Assembly: GCF_008710035.1 (NCBI RefSeq) | Contig: NZ_VYKI01000003.1 | Location: forward strand, 1 to 64,000 | Direction of reading: 5' to 3' | Origin: Stenotrophomonas cyclobalanopsidis | GTDB lineage: Bacteria > Pseudomonadota > Gammaproteobacteria > Xanthomonadales > Xanthomonadaceae | Length of the DNA: 64,000 nucleotides | In this document: positions 35,145 to 44,350 of the stretch, in pieces | Numbering within the stretch: the first letter of the stretch is position 1 | How the letters are laid out: every line of letters begins with the position of its first letter | The notes under the pieces: model-generated | What the model saw: only the letters and a program-made list of their open reading frames with translations | Databases searched by the model: none | Told to the model about the DNA's origin: nothing | Program-made: the position numbers and the translations under genes

Positions 35145-36050
35145 ATGACTTCCGAACTCGCGCTCGACGCGAACCCGCCAACCCGGCCGCCCGCCCCCCA
35201 GCAGCAGGAAATGCCGCTGGCCGTGGTGCATGGGCAACCGGTCCTGCAGATTCCGCAGGACCTGTACATCCCGCCGGATGCGCTGGAAGTCATCCTGGAT
35301 GCCTTTGAAGGTCCGCTGGACCTGCTGCTGTATCTGATCCGCCGGCAGAACCTGGACGTGCTGGACATCCCCGTGGCCGAGATCACCCGGCAGTACGTGG
35401 AATACATCACCGTGATGCGCGAGCTGCGTTTCGAGCTGGCCGCCGAGTACCTGGTGATGGCCGCCATCCTGGCCGAGGTGAAGTCGCGCATGCTGCTGCC
35501 GCGCCCGGTCAGCGAGGAAGGCGACGAGGCCGACCCGCGTGCCGAGCTGGTGCGCCGGCTGCAGGAGTACGAACGTTTCAAGCAGGCTGCCGAGGATATC
35601 GACGCCCTGCCCCGCCAGGACCGCGACACCACGGTGGCGCATGCCTTCATGCCCGAGCGGGCGACGGTGAAGCTGCCGCCGCCGGTGGACCTGAAGGAGA
35701 TGCTGCTGGCCCTGCACGACGTGCTCAAGCGCGCCGAGCTGTTCAGCGGCCACGCCATCAAGCGCGAGGCACTGAGCGTGCGGCAGCGCATGGGCGAAGT
35801 GCTCGGCCGGCTTGAAGACGGCAGGTTCTACCGCTTTGAAGGGCTGTTCACCGCCGAAGAAGGCAAGCTGGGCGTGCTGGTCACGTTCCTGGCCGTGCTG
35901 GAACTGGCCAAGGAGCAGCTGCTGGACCTGGTCCAGGAAGAACCGCTGGCGCCGATCTACGTGAAGTCCCTGGCCGCCGGCAACACCAACGCCCCGCTGC
36001 AGTTCAGCAGCGAGTTCGACGACAACGACGCCGCCAATGAAAACGAGTGA
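35145..36050 (+). CDS. scpA: Segregation and condensation protein A
   Basis: A 301-residue kleisin of the bacterial SMC complex. The N-terminal motif [31 protein letters not shown] is the family signature and binds the SMC head/neck. [21 protein letters not shown] follows, and the C-terminal winged helix ([24 protein letters not shown]) completes it. There is an N-terminal extension of about 40 residues rich in Pro/Gln. It works with ScpB and SMC in chromosome organisation. It is the first gene of the scpA-scpB-rluB operon, 13 bp before scpB. Confidence 0.95.
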   Translation: MTSELALDANPPTRPPAPQQQEMPLAVVHGQPVLQIPQDLYIPPDALEVILDAFEGPLDLLLYLIRRQNLDVLDIPVAEITRQYVEYITVMRELRFELAAEYLVMAAILAEVKSRMLLPRPVSEEGDEADPRAELVRRLQEYERFKQAAEDIDALPRQDRDTTVAHAFMPERATVKLPPPVDLKEMLLALHDVLKRAELFSGHAIKREALSVRQRMGEVLGRLEDGRFYRFEGLFTAEEGKLGVLVTFLAVLELAKEQLLDLVQEEPLAPIYVKSLAAGNTNAPLQFSSEFDDNDAANENE

Positions 36051-36063
36051 GCGCTGACTGCCG

Positions 36064-36945
36064 ATGGACCAGACGCTGATCAACCGCATTGTCGAAGGTG
36101 CCCTGCTGGCCTCCAGCCAGCCGCTCACCCTGGCCCAGCTGAAAGACCTGTTCCCGGAAGAGGAACCGGCACCGCCGGGCAGCATCGAACGTGCGCTGGA
36201 GCGCCTGCGCGAGGGCTGCGAAGGCCGCGGCGTGGAGCTGGTCGAGGTCGCCTCCGGCTTCCGCTACCAGGTGACCGGCGAAGTGCACGGCTGGATCAGC
36301 CGGTTGTGGACCGAACGCAAGACCCGCTACACCCGCGCCACCCTGGAAACCCTGGCGCTGATCGCCTACCGGCAGCCGATCACCCGTGGCGAGATCGAGC
36401 AGGTGCGCGGCGTGGCGGTCAGCAGCAACATCATCCAGGCACTGGAAGAGCGCGAGTGGATCCGCGTGGTCGGCCACCGCGACGTGCCCGGCAAGCCGGC
36501 GCTGTTTGGCACTACCAAGGGCTTCCTGGACTATTTCGGCCTGAAGCGCCTGGACGAACTGCCGCCGCTGTCGGAACTGAAAGACCTGGGCGAGCTGGAA
36601 CCGCAGCTGGCGCTGGACCGTGATGGTCCCGCCGTTGCTGGTGCCGCCGGCCCGGACATCAGCGCCGACCCCGATGCGGCCGGCAAGGATCACGCCGGCC
36701 TGCAGGGCGGCGATGGCAACACCGAGAATTCCGTCGACGCGGCAGCTGCTGCGCCGGCCACCGATGAGCAAGCACCTTCGCCCCACGATGATGGGCACCC
36801 CGATTCCGCGCCGGGCGAGCGCGCGGTGCCAGTGAACGAACGCGAAGACAACGCCGTCGCGACGACGACCGTGGCTGTTGACCAAGCCGATTCCGAACCA
36901 GAGGCCGACCTCCAAACCGTCGGCCGGAGCAAAACTGATGAGTGA
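36064..36945 (+). CDS. scpB: Segregation and condensation protein B
   Basis: A 293-residue protein. The first ~185 residues are the two winged-helix domains of ScpB ([81 protein letters not shown]). The remaining ~105 residues form an acidic, Ala/Pro/Asp-rich tail not present in short ScpB proteins and probably disordered. It binds ScpA in the SMC condensin complex. Its last 8 bases overlap the start of rluB. Confidence 0.94.
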   Translation: MDQTLINRIVEGALLASSQPLTLAQLKDLFPEEEPAPPGSIERALERLREGCEGRGVELVEVASGFRYQVTGEVHGWISRLWTERKTRYTRATLETLALIAYRQPITRGEIEQVRGVAVSSNIIQALEEREWIRVVGHRDVPGKPALFGTTKGFLDYFGLKRLDELPPLSELKDLGELEPQLALDRDGPAVAGAAGPDISADPDAAGKDHAGLQGGDGNTENSVDAAAAAPATDEQAPSPHDDGHPDSAPGERAVPVNEREDNAVATTTVAVDQADSEPEADLQTVGRSKTDE

Positions 36946-38590
36946 CACCCCCCGTAACAAGCTCTCGCTGAAGCGCGAAGCCACCTCCGAACAGTTCAAG
37001 CTGGAAGAGCGCCTGCACAAGGTGCTGGCCCAGGCCGGCCTCGGCTCGCGCCGCGCGCTGGAACAGCGCATCGCCGAAGGCCTGGTCAAGGTCAACGGCG
37101 AAGTCGCGCAGACCGGCATGTCGGTCAAGAGCGGCGACAAGATCGAGCTGGATGGCCGTGGCTTCGTCGCCACCGCCCTGGCCGAGCCGTCGCGGGTGCT
37201 GGTCTACAACAAGCCGGAAGGCGAAGTGACCACCCGCGAAGATCCCGAAGGCCGCCCGACCGTGTTCGAATCCCTGCCGCCGCTGAAGGGCGCGCGCTGG
37301 ATCGCCATCGGCCGCCTGGACATCAACACCACCGGCCTGCTGCTGGCCACCACCGACGGTGAACTGGCCAACGCCATGATGCACCCGTCGTTCGAGGTCG
37401 AGCGCGAGTACGTGGTGCGCGTGCGTGCCCCGGAAGGCGAAGAGAAGGTCTCCGACGCCATCGTCGACCGCCTCGCCCGTGGCGTGGCACTGGAAGACGG
37501 CCCGGCCAAGTTCGACGAGATCGAACGCATCGGCGGCACCGATTCGCACGACTGGTTCCGCGTCGTGGTGAAGGAAGGCCGCAACCGCGAAGTGCGCCGC
37601 CTGTGGGAATCGCAGGGTTGCCAGGTCAGCCGCCTGAAGCGCACCCGCTACGGCAAGGTCAGCCTGCCGCGCGAACTGGTGCGTGGCCATTCGGTCGAAC
37701 TGCCCACCGCCCAGGTCGAAGCCCTGCGCGCGCAGCTGAAGCTGGAAGAAGGCGCGCCGTCGGCACTGACCCTGCAGCCGGTGATCGGCCAGCGTCGCGC
37801 TGCCAAGACCACCGTGCGCGTGCGCGAAGGCGGTCGTGGCAATGCCTACGTCAACGGCCACAGCACCGCCGATGAAGGTCGCGAACTGCGTCGCTTCGAC
37901 AATGTGCGCGAAGACCGCGGCCGTGGTCGCGGCGGCAAGGGTGGCGGCTTCAAGGGCGGCCTGACCGTCAGCGGCGAAGCAGCCGCCAAGCAGTCGCAGA
38001 AGCCGTTCAAGCAGCGTGCGCCGAAGAATGACCGTTCGCTGCCGGAAGGCAACCCGGCCGCGTTCCGTACCTGGTACGTGCCGGACGGTGTCAGCACCGG
38101 CCCGAGCGGCCACCGCAACGCCGGTCCGGGCGCGCGTGGCCCGGGTGCCCGTGGTCCGGGCGCTGGCGCGGGTGGCCAGGGCCGTCCGTACGGCAAGCCG
38201 AAGGGTCCGGGTGCCGGTGCAGGTGGCGGCCAGGGTCGCGGCGGCTTCGGCGGTGAAGGCCGTGGTGGCGCCGGTGGTGGCCAGGGTCGTCCGGCCGGTG
38301 CGGGCAACCGCTCGCAGGGCCAGGGCAACAAGCACCCCTACGGCCATCCGGGCAACGCCCCGAGCTTCCCGTCCGATCATGCCAATCCGGGCTTCAGCCC
38401 GTACGGCAGCACGCGTCCGGCAGGCAACGGTCGTCCGGGCGGCAATCGCGGTCCGGGCGGCAACCGTGGCCCGGGTGGTCCCGGTGGCAACCGTGGTCCC
38501 GGCGGCCCGGGTGGCAACCGTGGCCCGGGCGGCCCCGGCGGCAACCGTGGTCCGGGCGGCCCGCGCCGCAGCGGCCCGCGCGGCGGTTGA
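36938..38590 (+). CDS. rluB: 23S rRNA pseudouridine(2605) synthase RluB with a long Gly-rich tail
   Basis: A 550-residue RsuA-family enzyme. The S4 domain (about 23-70) is followed by the catalytic domain with [27 protein letters not shown], where Asp128 is the nucleophile. From about residue 325 to the end it is a basic, Gly/Arg/Pro-rich tail, finishing in about ten repeats of [17 protein letters not shown] type, likely disordered and RNA-binding. E. coli RluB has about 291 residues and a shorter basic tail. The ATG at 36938 overlaps the scpB end; this scpAB-rluB order is common in gammaproteobacteria. A 16-bp terminator hairpin follows. Confidence 0.93.
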   Translation: MSDTPRNKLSLKREATSEQFKLEERLHKVLAQAGLGSRRALEQRIAEGLVKVNGEVAQTGMSVKSGDKIELDGRGFVATALAEPSRVLVYNKPEGEVTTREDPEGRPTVFESLPPLKGARWIAIGRLDINTTGLLLATTDGELANAMMHPSFEVEREYVVRVRAPEGEEKVSDAIVDRLARGVALEDGPAKFDEIERIGGTDSHDWFRVVVKEGRNREVRRLWESQGCQVSRLKRTRYGKVSLPRELVRGHSVELPTAQVEALRAQLKLEEGAPSALTLQPVIGQRRAAKTTVRVREGGRGNAYVNGHSTADEGRELRRFDNVREDRGRGRGGKGGGFKGGLTVSGEAAAKQSQKPFKQRAPKNDRSLPEGNPAAFRTWYVPDGVSTGPSGHRNAGPGARGPGARGPGAGAGGQGRPYGKPKGPGAGAGGGQGRGGFGGEGRGGAGGGQGRPAGAGNRSQGQGNKHPYGHPGNAPSFPSDHANPGFSPYGSTRPAGNGRPGGNRGPGGNRGPGGPGGNRGPGGPGGNRGPGGPGGNRGPGGPRRSGPRGG

Positions 38591-38650
38591 TTACTGACGG
38601 TGCCTGTAGAAGTATCCCGGCAAAGTCCGTAATCCTTGCTATCTAGGGAA

Positions 38651-38690
38651 AAAACGCCGCGATCCTAACAGGATCGCGGCGTTTTGCTTT
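38651..38690 (+). terminator. Intrinsic terminator of scpAB-rluB
   Basis: A 16-bp perfect stem (AAAACGCCGCGATCCT / AGGATCGCGGCGTTTT, loop AAC) ends in a T-rich run; it can also act in the reverse direction. Confidence 0.92.
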
Positions 38691-38968
38691 GTTGACGCCA
38701 ACTCAACGAAGCGCATCCAGCGGACTCCGTAGTAGGCCAAGTCCTGGCAGGTTAAGGCCAGGCGGCTGATGCCGAGAAGCTCAGGCGAGCCGCGTTGGAC
38801 CCTTGAGAATCGCTGTGTTCCCTGGCCTGTGATGGCGCCAGCCCGCAGTATTCAGCCCGGCATCATGGATCCACGTAGCCGGGCCTCCTATCGCTGCATT
38901 CCCTCTCCGCATTCTGCGCAGATTCCGGCATGGATTGACGCCATCAGACTCGTCATTGCAATTTTGTA
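38691..38968. other. Gene-poor segment with possible gene remnants
   Basis: No convincing complete gene. On the minus strand a stop-free stretch at about 38690-38790 reads GSPELLGISRLALTCQDLAYYG and onward without a start or recognisable family. The end of the segment becomes A/T-richer toward the toxin-like gene. It looks like debris at the border of an accessory insertion. Confidence 0.35.
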
Positions 38969-39334
38969 ATGCTTGCGCCGGTGATGGTAGAAATAGGGAT
39001 GGCCGCACTGGCGAATCCTGGCACCGTTGCCACAGTGGCCGAGATTGGCGCAGGAGCGACCGGAGTCACGGGTACAGGTGGCGCGGTAGCCGGAAAGATC
39101 ACGGGATACACGAAGCATGGCTTGAATCAGGCGATCTCCCGCGATGGGGGGAGGGGAGTCTCTGCAAAGGCAATACTTTCGGCGGTGAGAGAGCCCGTGA
39201 AGGTTGCCGAACAGGCCGGAGGCAAGACTGCGTATACCGGAAATAATGCAAAAGTAGTACTAAACAGCGAAGGGAAGGTCATAACAGTCATTCCAAGGAA
39301 CAACGAGGGGTTGAGAAACCCAAAGGTGAAATGA
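38969..39334 (+). CDS. Orphan toxin-like C-terminal domain (polymorphic-toxin type)
   Basis: 121 residues. The first ~38 form a Gly/Ala/Val-rich linker (VAEIGAGATGVTGTGGAVAG) like those before toxin tips of Rhs or CDI proteins. Then comes a compact domain: ITGYTKHGLNQAISRDGGRG, VSAKAILSAVREPVKV, GGKTAYTGNNAKVVLNSEGKVITVIPRN. The KHGLNQAI…A(I/V)…VVLN…G.V(I/V)T order resembles small RNase-type toxin tips (BECR-like fold); this is pattern memory, not a search result. No ribosome binding site is evident at 38969 and an in-frame stop lies 30 bp upstream, so it seems cut off from a larger parent. Composition is A/T-richer than its neighbours. An immunity-like gene follows by one base. Confidence 0.6.
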   Translation: MLAPVMVEIGMAALANPGTVATVAEIGAGATGVTGTGGAVAGKITGYTKHGLNQAISRDGGRGVSAKAILSAVREPVKVAEQAGGKTAYTGNNAKVVLNSEGKVITVIPRNNEGLRNPKVK

Positions 39335-39335
39335 G

Positions 39336-39617
39336 ATGAAAGGCCCCACCTCATCCCGCCTGCATCCGCTCTTGGCGGAGATAGCAACAAAGCACGGCTT
39401 TCGGCTGCCTGAAGATGGCTTCAAATATCTTGAAGAGCAAGACTGTGAATCGCTGATCGATGCATTGCTGCAAGAGCTTTCCGAGACTGGCCTGGACTCT
39501 GACGATGAGCCCAATCAACGGGGCATGGAGATCGAGGCGATCATCGATCTCGTACGGTCCACTGCAGAACAACCTCGCGCGTCCGTGGATCACAAGTCCA
39601 CTGAGTGGAAACAATGA
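39336..39617 (+). CDS. Small acidic protein, putative immunity partner
   Basis: A 93-residue cytoplasmic protein, clearly acidic in the middle (EEQDCESLIDALLQELSETG, then LDSDDEPNQRGMEIEAI). It is mostly helical and has no signal or membrane segment. It starts one base after the stop of the toxin-like gene with AAGGTGA in the ribosome binding position. Size, charge and placement are those of immunity proteins that neutralise a basic toxin tip. I do not recognise a named family, so the role rests on context. Confidence 0.6.
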   Translation: MKGPTSSRLHPLLAEIATKHGFRLPEDGFKYLEEQDCESLIDALLQELSETGLDSDDEPNQRGMEIEAIIDLVRSTAEQPRASVDHKSTEWKQ

Positions 39618-39911
39618 ATAAGGTGAAAAGGGGACAGAGGGAGTTAAACCGCGCACAAGGCATCGAACACAATGTTCGACACGGTGGCCACGCTGCCCGG
39701 CCGCACCGCAGTACCCTAGCGTGGATGTTGGCGCAGCAGTAGATCGCGCATCTTGCGGACTGACACCCGAGGCCCACCTTGCCCGGCGTGCCTTCGCTGC
39801 GGTGCAACGCGATTAGGAATTGTCCGAAAACGGGCGGTTCGTGCCGCAGTTCAACTCAGTGACGTTTTCACCCATCTAAGGTAAGGCCTCCCCCCACCCG
39901 AGGCACCGTTG
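39618..39911. other. Intergenic stretch with possible remnants
   Basis: No gene is supported. It starts with GAAAAGGGGACAGAGGGAG (39627-39645), which resembles one arm of the large hairpin at 40168-40222. Two short minus-strand coding-like tails end in this region (…NIVFDALCAV-stop, and …NCGTNRPFSDNS-stop), possibly ends of lost genes. Confidence 0.35.
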
Positions 39912-40157
39912 ATGGCCTGGCACACGAGCACTTCCGTCCTGACGGTCGTCGACCCCAGCAACAGCTGGTGGACGGCGATCTACGAGCCCGGTGCCAAAGC
40001 ACCGGTCTGCGGCATCTACCGCTGCAAGGGCTGCAAGTGCGAGATCACCCGCAACCAGGGCGAGGCATTCCCACCGCCATCGCACCACCCGCACCTGCCG
40101 GGGCAAAGCCGCATCTGCTGGATACTGAACGTGCGTACCAACGCCCCGGTCGGCTGA
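39912..40157 (+). CDS. Small hypothetical protein with CxxCxC motif
   Basis: 81 residues from the ATG at 39912 (a TTG lies just before it). It has an aromatic N-terminal half (MAWHTSTSVLTVVDPSNSWW) and a Cys cluster, CGIYRCKGCKCEITRNQGE, which could bind a metal, followed by a Pro/His-rich stretch (PPPSHHPHLPG). I recall similar short proteins of unknown function in Xanthomonadaceae, but cannot name a family. It has no signal peptide. It ends about 10 bp before a large perfect hairpin. Confidence 0.55.
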   Translation: MAWHTSTSVLTVVDPSNSWWTAIYEPGAKAPVCGIYRCKGCKCEITRNQGEAFPPPSHHPHLPGQSRICWILNVRTNAPVG

Positions 40158-40162
40158 TACAG

Positions 40163-40231
40163 AAAAAGGGACGGAGGGGATCAAGTCGTTTGTGCCTCAA
40201 ACGACTTGATCCCCTCCGTCCCCCTTTTTTG
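40163..40231. terminator. Large perfect hairpin (25-bp stem) acting in both directions
   Basis: The left arm at 40168-40192 (GGGACGGAGGGGATCAAGTC, then GTTTG) pairs without mismatch with 40198-40222; the loop is TGCCT. An A run precedes and a T run follows, so it can terminate transcripts from both convergent neighbours. The length of the stem is unusual for a simple terminator and suggests a repeat family. Confidence 0.8.
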
Positions 40232-40234
40232 TGG

Positions 40235-40669
40235 TCAACGGCGGCTGATGGTGAAGGCGGTGCCGTCCACGCCCAGGTCCCAACCCTTGCCGGTGCCGGA
40301 CAGGGCCAGCGAGACGTCGCCCTTGGTCATCACCTGGGCGTTGCTGGATTTCACCGCGCCTGCGTGGGCGCCCACCGAGGCATAGGTGCCCAGCAGTTCG
40401 TCGATGCCCACCGCGCCGGTGAAGCTGCCGCGGCCGTTGGTGATCTTCGACTTGCCCACGGTCAGGCCGCCGCCCTTGAGCTGGATGCGTACCGGCATGG
40501 TCGCACCGTTGCTGCACTGGAGGGTGCCGTTGCCCGAGGCGGTCTTGTAGATCAGCGACCAGCCGGACAGGGTGTAGCGCAGCTGGCAGTCGAGGTTGCC
40601 ACCTGCGTGTGCCGCCGGGGCCAGGGAGGCTGCGGCCAGCGCCAGCAGCAGGACTAGGGGCTTGTTCAT
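40235..40669 (-). CDS. Secreted hypothetical protein (144 aa)
   Basis: A signal peptide (MNKPLVLLLALAAASLAPAA, cut after AHA) is followed by about 120 residues with two Cys that could pair (DCQLRY and LQCSNG). The rest is Gly-rich and beta-strand-like (RIQLKGGGLTVGKSKITNGRG, GIDELLGTYASVGAHAG, DVSLALSGTGKGWDLGVDG). No family recognised. It probably resides in the periplasm. It ends beside the large hairpin and is read alone. Confidence 0.7.
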   Translation of the reverse strand: MNKPLVLLLALAAASLAPAAHAGGNLDCQLRYTLSGWSLIYKTASGNGTLQCSNGATMPVRIQLKGGGLTVGKSKITNGRGSFTGAVGIDELLGTYASVGAHAGAVKSSNAQVMTKGDVSLALSGTGKGWDLGVDGTAFTISRR

Positions 40670-40787
40670 CGGCAGGACTTCCACTTCAGGTCGGACTGGC
40701 CGCGAATCTAGCAGCGCGCGCGTGCACGGTGGATGCAGGCGCGCGAGGCGGTGTGGCAAGCGTTCAGCCGCCACACCGAGGCCGTTC

Positions 40788-41594
40788 TCAGGCCCGTTCG
40801 TCCAGGTGGAACGCGTCGGCGTCGAGCATCGCCGGGAAGCGCGCGCGGTGCGCGGCCAAGGCCTCGGCCGAGATGGTGGTGGTGACCACCTGCTCGCGTT
40901 CGCGGATCTCCACCTGCGGCTGGCCGAGGAAGTCGATCACCGCGCTGTCGCCGGCGTAGTGCAGCTGGTTGCCGTCCGCGCCGATGCGGTTGACCGCCGC
41001 CACGAAGCACAGGTTCTCGATCGCCCGCGCGCGCAGCAGGGTCTTCCACGCGTAGGCACGCGCCGACGGCCAGTTGGCCACGAAGATCTGCAGGTCGAAA
41101 TCCATCTGCCCTGCCCGCTCCACGTTGTAACGGTTGCGGCAGAAGACCGGGAAACGCAGGTCGTAGCAGACCTGCGGATTGATCCGCCAGCCCTTCCATT
41201 CCACGCTCAGGCGGTCGCGACCAGCGGCGTAGCGCTCGTGCTCGCCGCCGTAACGGAACAGGTGGCGCTTGTCGTAGTACTGCAGCGCGCCGTCCGGCGT
41301 GGCGAACAGCAGGCGGTTGTAGACCCCCTCGCCGTCGCGCAGCTGCACGCTGCCGATCACCGCGGCGTTCAAGGCCTTGGCCTGCTCGCGTACCCAGGCG
41401 ACGGTCGGGCCATCCATGCCTTCGGCCTGGGCGATGGCCTCGTTGGAGAAGCCGCTGGTGAAGGTCTCCGGCAGGATCACCAGGTCGGTGCTGCCGGCCA
41501 GCGCCGCCATCAGCGCGCCGTAGTAGTCACGGTTGCCCGCCGGGTCGTGCCAGCGGGTGTCGCCCTGGGCGAGGGAAATGCGCAGGTCCTGCAT
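40788..41594 (-). CDS. Omega-amidase (YafV-type nitrilase superfamily)
   Basis: A 268-residue C-N hydrolase with the triad Glu43 (VILPETF), Lys109 (YYDKRHLF) and Cys143 (PQVCYDLRFP). The combination with GYAWK-like 'SARAYAWKTLLRARAIENLCFVAAVNRIG' is that of YafV/omega-amidases, which hydrolyse alpha-ketoglutaramate and related omega-amides. It lies 13 bp downstream of an aminotransferase on the same strand; the pair would form a glutamine (or methionine) transaminase plus omega-amidase pathway. The ATG at 41594 was chosen because GAGGAC lies upstream; a GTG at 41603 is possible. Confidence 0.9.
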   Translation of the reverse strand: MQDLRISLAQGDTRWHDPAGNRDYYGALMAALAGSTDLVILPETFTSGFSNEAIAQAEGMDGPTVAWVREQAKALNAAVIGSVQLRDGEGVYNRLLFATPDGALQYYDKRHLFRYGGEHERYAAGRDRLSVEWKGWRINPQVCYDLRFPVFCRNRYNVERAGQMDFDLQIFVANWPSARAYAWKTLLRARAIENLCFVAAVNRIGADGNQLHYAGDSAVIDFLGQPQVEIREREQVVTTTISAEALAAHRARFPAMLDADAFHLDERA

Positions 41595-41607
41595 GGTCGT
41601 CACGTCC

Positions 41608-42756
41608 TCAGAGCAGGCGCAGGCGTTCGATCGCCGCGTCCAGGGTCGCTTCGTTCTTGGCGAAGCACAGGCGCACCAGGCGCTGGCCGACCGGCGCGGT
41701 TTCGTAGAACGGCGACAGCGGGATGGCAGTGACGCCCTTCTCGATGGTCAGCCACTTCACGAATTCATGGTCGGGCAGATCGCTGATGGCCGAGTAGTCG
41801 ACCAGCTGGAAATAGCCACCCGGTACCGGCAGCGGCTTCAGGCGCGTGCTGGCCAGCTGCTCGCGGAAACGATCGCGCTTGGCCTGGTAGAACGCACCCA
41901 GCTCCAGGTGGTGCTCCGGTTCGTCGCGGATCATCGCGGCGAAACCATACTGCGCCGGGCCGAAGCTGGTGAAGGTGTTGTACTGGTGCACCTTGCGGAA
42001 TTCAGCGGTCAGCAGCGGCGGCGCCACTGCGTAGCCGATCTTCCAGCCGGTGCAGTGGTAGGTCTTGCCGAAGCTCGAGATGACGAAAGTGCGCTCGCGC
42101 AGTTCCGGGTAGCGCAGCGCCGATTCGTGGCGGCGGCCGTCGTAGATGATGTGTTCGTACACCTCATCGGAAATCAGGTAGATCTGCGTGCCACGCAGCA
42201 GGTCGGCCAACGCCTGCATGTCGGCCTCGTCCAGCATCGCACCGGACGGGTTGTGCGGGGTGTTGACCATCAGCATGCGGGTGCGCGGGGTGATCGCCGC
42301 ACGCACGCGGTCCCAGTCCACGGCAAAGGTCTGCGGGTCCAGCGGCACGTGCACGGCGATGGCGCCGGCCAGCTCGATGGCCGGTTCATAGCAGTCGTAG
42401 GCCGGGTCCAGCACGATTACTTCCTCGCCGGCACGCACCACGGCGTGGATGGCGTTGAAGATCGCCTCGGTGGCACCGCTGGTGACGGTGATCTCGGTGT
42501 CCGGGTCGATGGTGGCGTCGTACAGGTCCAGCGACTTCTGCGCGATGGCCTGGCGCAGCGGGGCCACGCCGGTCATCGGCGGGTACTGGTTGAGGCCGGC
42601 GGCCATCGCCTTGGTGGTTTCGTCGATCAGGCGCTGAGGCGCGGAGAAATCCGGGAAACCCTGGCCCAGGTTGACCGCGCCGTGTTCGGCGGCGAGCTGG
42701 GACATCACGGTGAAGATCGTGGTACCGACCTTGGGCAGCTTGGTGGTGGGTTGCAT
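41608..42756 (-). CDS. PLP-dependent aminotransferase (methionine/glutamine-type, class I)
   Basis: A 382-residue fold-type I aminotransferase. The PLP lysine is Lys231 (SSFGKTYHCTGWKIGY), the SDEVYEHIIYDG and NTPHNPSGAML motifs are intact, and the N-terminal GQGFPDF is typical of the YbdL/kynurenine aminotransferase group. These use methionine, glutamine or aromatic amino acids with 2-oxo acids. Coupling to the omega-amidase gene downstream suggests glutamine as donor, with alpha-ketoglutaramate removed by the amidase, as in methionine salvage. Confidence 0.9.
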   Translation of the reverse strand: MQPTTKLPKVGTTIFTVMSQLAAEHGAVNLGQGFPDFSAPQRLIDETTKAMAAGLNQYPPMTGVAPLRQAIAQKSLDLYDATIDPDTEITVTSGATEAIFNAIHAVVRAGEEVIVLDPAYDCYEPAIELAGAIAVHVPLDPQTFAVDWDRVRAAITPRTRMLMVNTPHNPSGAMLDEADMQALADLLRGTQIYLISDEVYEHIIYDGRRHESALRYPELRERTFVISSFGKTYHCTGWKIGYAVAPPLLTAEFRKVHQYNTFTSFGPAQYGFAAMIRDEPEHHLELGAFYQAKRDRFREQLASTRLKPLPVPGGYFQLVDYSAISDLPDHEFVKWLTIEKGVTAIPLSPFYETAPVGQRLVRLCFAKNEATLDAAIERLRLL

Positions 42757-42825
42757 CGGCCTGGGGCATGGGGAGACAAGGACTGAAAGTGTACGAAATC
42801 CACGCCCTGCCCGTGGACTGAACCG

Positions 42826-42894
42826 GTAGCGCCGGGTCATACCCGGCGGCTCTTTGCATGTTCCCTGCGGCCGCCGGGCATGGCCCGGCGCTAC
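42826..42894. repeat. SMAG pair in opposite orientation
   Basis: Direct element 42826-42850 (GTAGCGCCGGGTCATACCCG then GCGGC); inverted element 42872-42894 (ends CGGCGCTAC). It lies between the aminotransferase and ccmA promoters. Confidence 0.75.
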
Positions 42895-42952
42895 CAGGGC
42901 AGGTTTCATCGCTACAATTGCCGTCGCACTCCGGCACGAAGACCCCTGCCCC

Positions 42953-43615
42953 TTGAACACCCCAGCATTGCTGGCCGCCAGCGGCCTGAGCTTCTCCCGC
43001 AATGACGAACCCGTGTTCGGCCCGCTGGACTTCCACGTGGATGCCGGCGAGGCCCTGCTGGTGCAGGGCGGCAATGGTGCCGGCAAGACCACCCTGCTGC
43101 GCGTGCTGGCCGGCCTGGCCCGCCCCGGCGCCGGCAAGGTGCGCATCGACGGCAAGCAGGCCAGCAACACCGAACGCGCCCGCTATGTCGCCTACCTCAG
43201 CCACCTGCCCGCGCTGAAGCCGGACCTGGACACGCTGGAGAACCTGCACTTTCTCTGCGGCCTGCACGGCCGCCGGGCCAAGCAGATGCCCGGCAGCGCG
43301 CTGGCCATCGTCGGCCTGGCTGGTTATGAAGACACGCTGGTGCGGCACCTGTCGGCCGGGCAGAAAAGGCGCCTGGCGCTGGCCCGCATCTGGCTGTCGC
43401 CGGCACCGCTGTGGCTGCTCGACGAACCCTACGCCAACCTCGATCTGGATGGCATCAACCTGGTCAACCGGATGATTTCGGCCCACCTGCGCGGCGGCGG
43501 TGCCGCCCTGGTCACCACCCACGGCGCCTATGCCGCACCGCCGGTCCGCACGCGCCTGCTGGAACTGCGCGCGCCCGGGCAACCTCCCGCCACCACGCAG
43601 GGAGCTGCGGCATGA
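42953..43615 (+). CDS. ccmA: Cytochrome c biogenesis ATP-binding export protein CcmA
   Basis: A 220-residue ABC ATPase: Walker [10 protein letters not shown], signature [13 protein letters not shown], Walker [13 protein letters not shown]. It energises release of holo-CcmE from the CcmBC complex. The start is a TTG at 42953 giving [14 protein letters not shown]; no better ATG exists in frame before the conserved domain. It is the first gene of a complete ccmABCDEFGHI operon in which most starts overlap the previous stop. Confidence 0.93.
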   Translation: MNTPALLAASGLSFSRNDEPVFGPLDFHVDAGEALLVQGGNGAGKTTLLRVLAGLARPGAGKVRIDGKQASNTERARYVAYLSHLPALKPDLDTLENLHFLCGLHGRRAKQMPGSALAIVGLAGYEDTLVRHLSAGQKRRLALARIWLSPAPLWLLDEPYANLDLDGINLVNRMISAHLRGGGAALVTTHGAYAAPPVRTRLLELRAPGQPPATTQGAAA

Positions 43616-44307
43616 TCGCCCCGGGTACCGAACCGGGCCTGTGGCAGACCGCCCGCGCCCTGCTTTCGCGCGACCTGCGCCTGCTGTGGCGCCGTCGTGG
43701 CGATGCGCTGCAGCCGGTGCTGTTCGCCCTGCTGGTGGTGGTGCTGTTCGCCCTGGCACAGGGCCGCGACCCGCAGCCACTGGCCGCCACTGCCGGTGCG
43801 GTGCTGTGGCTGGCGGTGCTGCTGGCCGGGCAGCTGGCGCTGGATTCGCTGTTCCGTTCCGATGCAGAGGATGGATCGCTGGAACAATGGCTGCTGGCAC
43901 CCGTGCCGCTGGCTTGGCTGGTGCTGGTGCGCGTGCTGCTGCATTGGGCCACCACCGCGCTGCCGCTGATCGTGGTCAGCCCGCTGCTGGCGGAAATGCT
44001 GCATCTGCCACATGACCAACTACCGATGTTGCTGGCATCGTTGCTGCTGGGAACGCCGGTGCTGAGCCTGATCGGCGGCGTGGTCGCCGCGCTGACCGTA
44101 GGCATCCGGCGCTCTGGTATTCTCGTAGCGTTGCTGTCGTTGCCGCTGTACGTACCGGTGCTGGTGTTTGGTGCGGGCAGCCTGGCGGCGGCCAGTCGCG
44201 GGCAGGATCCGGTGGGTGCGCTGCTGATGCTGGGCGCAGGACTGGTGGTCGCGTTGCTGCTGGCACCGCTGGCGACGGCTGCGGCCATCCGTATTTCCCT
44301 GAGTTGA
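43612..44307 (+). CDS. ccmB: Heme exporter/CcmE-release subunit CcmB
   Basis: A 231-residue membrane protein with six hydrophobic segments and the CcmB pattern [23 protein letters not shown] near the start and [23 protein letters not shown] in the middle. It pairs with CcmA and CcmC in the inner membrane. The ATG overlaps the ccmA stop by 4 bp. Confidence 0.95.
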   Translation: MIAPGTEPGLWQTARALLSRDLRLLWRRRGDALQPVLFALLVVVLFALAQGRDPQPLAATAGAVLWLAVLLAGQLALDSLFRSDAEDGSLEQWLLAPVPLAWLVLVRVLLHWATTALPLIVVSPLLAEMLHLPHDQLPMLLASLLLGTPVLSLIGGVVAALTVGIRRSGILVALLSLPLYVPVLVFGAGSLAAASRGQDPVGALLMLGAGLVVALLLAPLATAAAIRISLS

Positions 44308-44350
44308 ACGGGCAGAGAGCCAATCCACCCTTGCTGGATAGCCGTCACGC

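Noticed and set aside
38769-38969. 66-codon frame just before the toxin-like gene
   Set aside because: No ribosome binding site, no conserved pattern and a different frame from the toxin domain.
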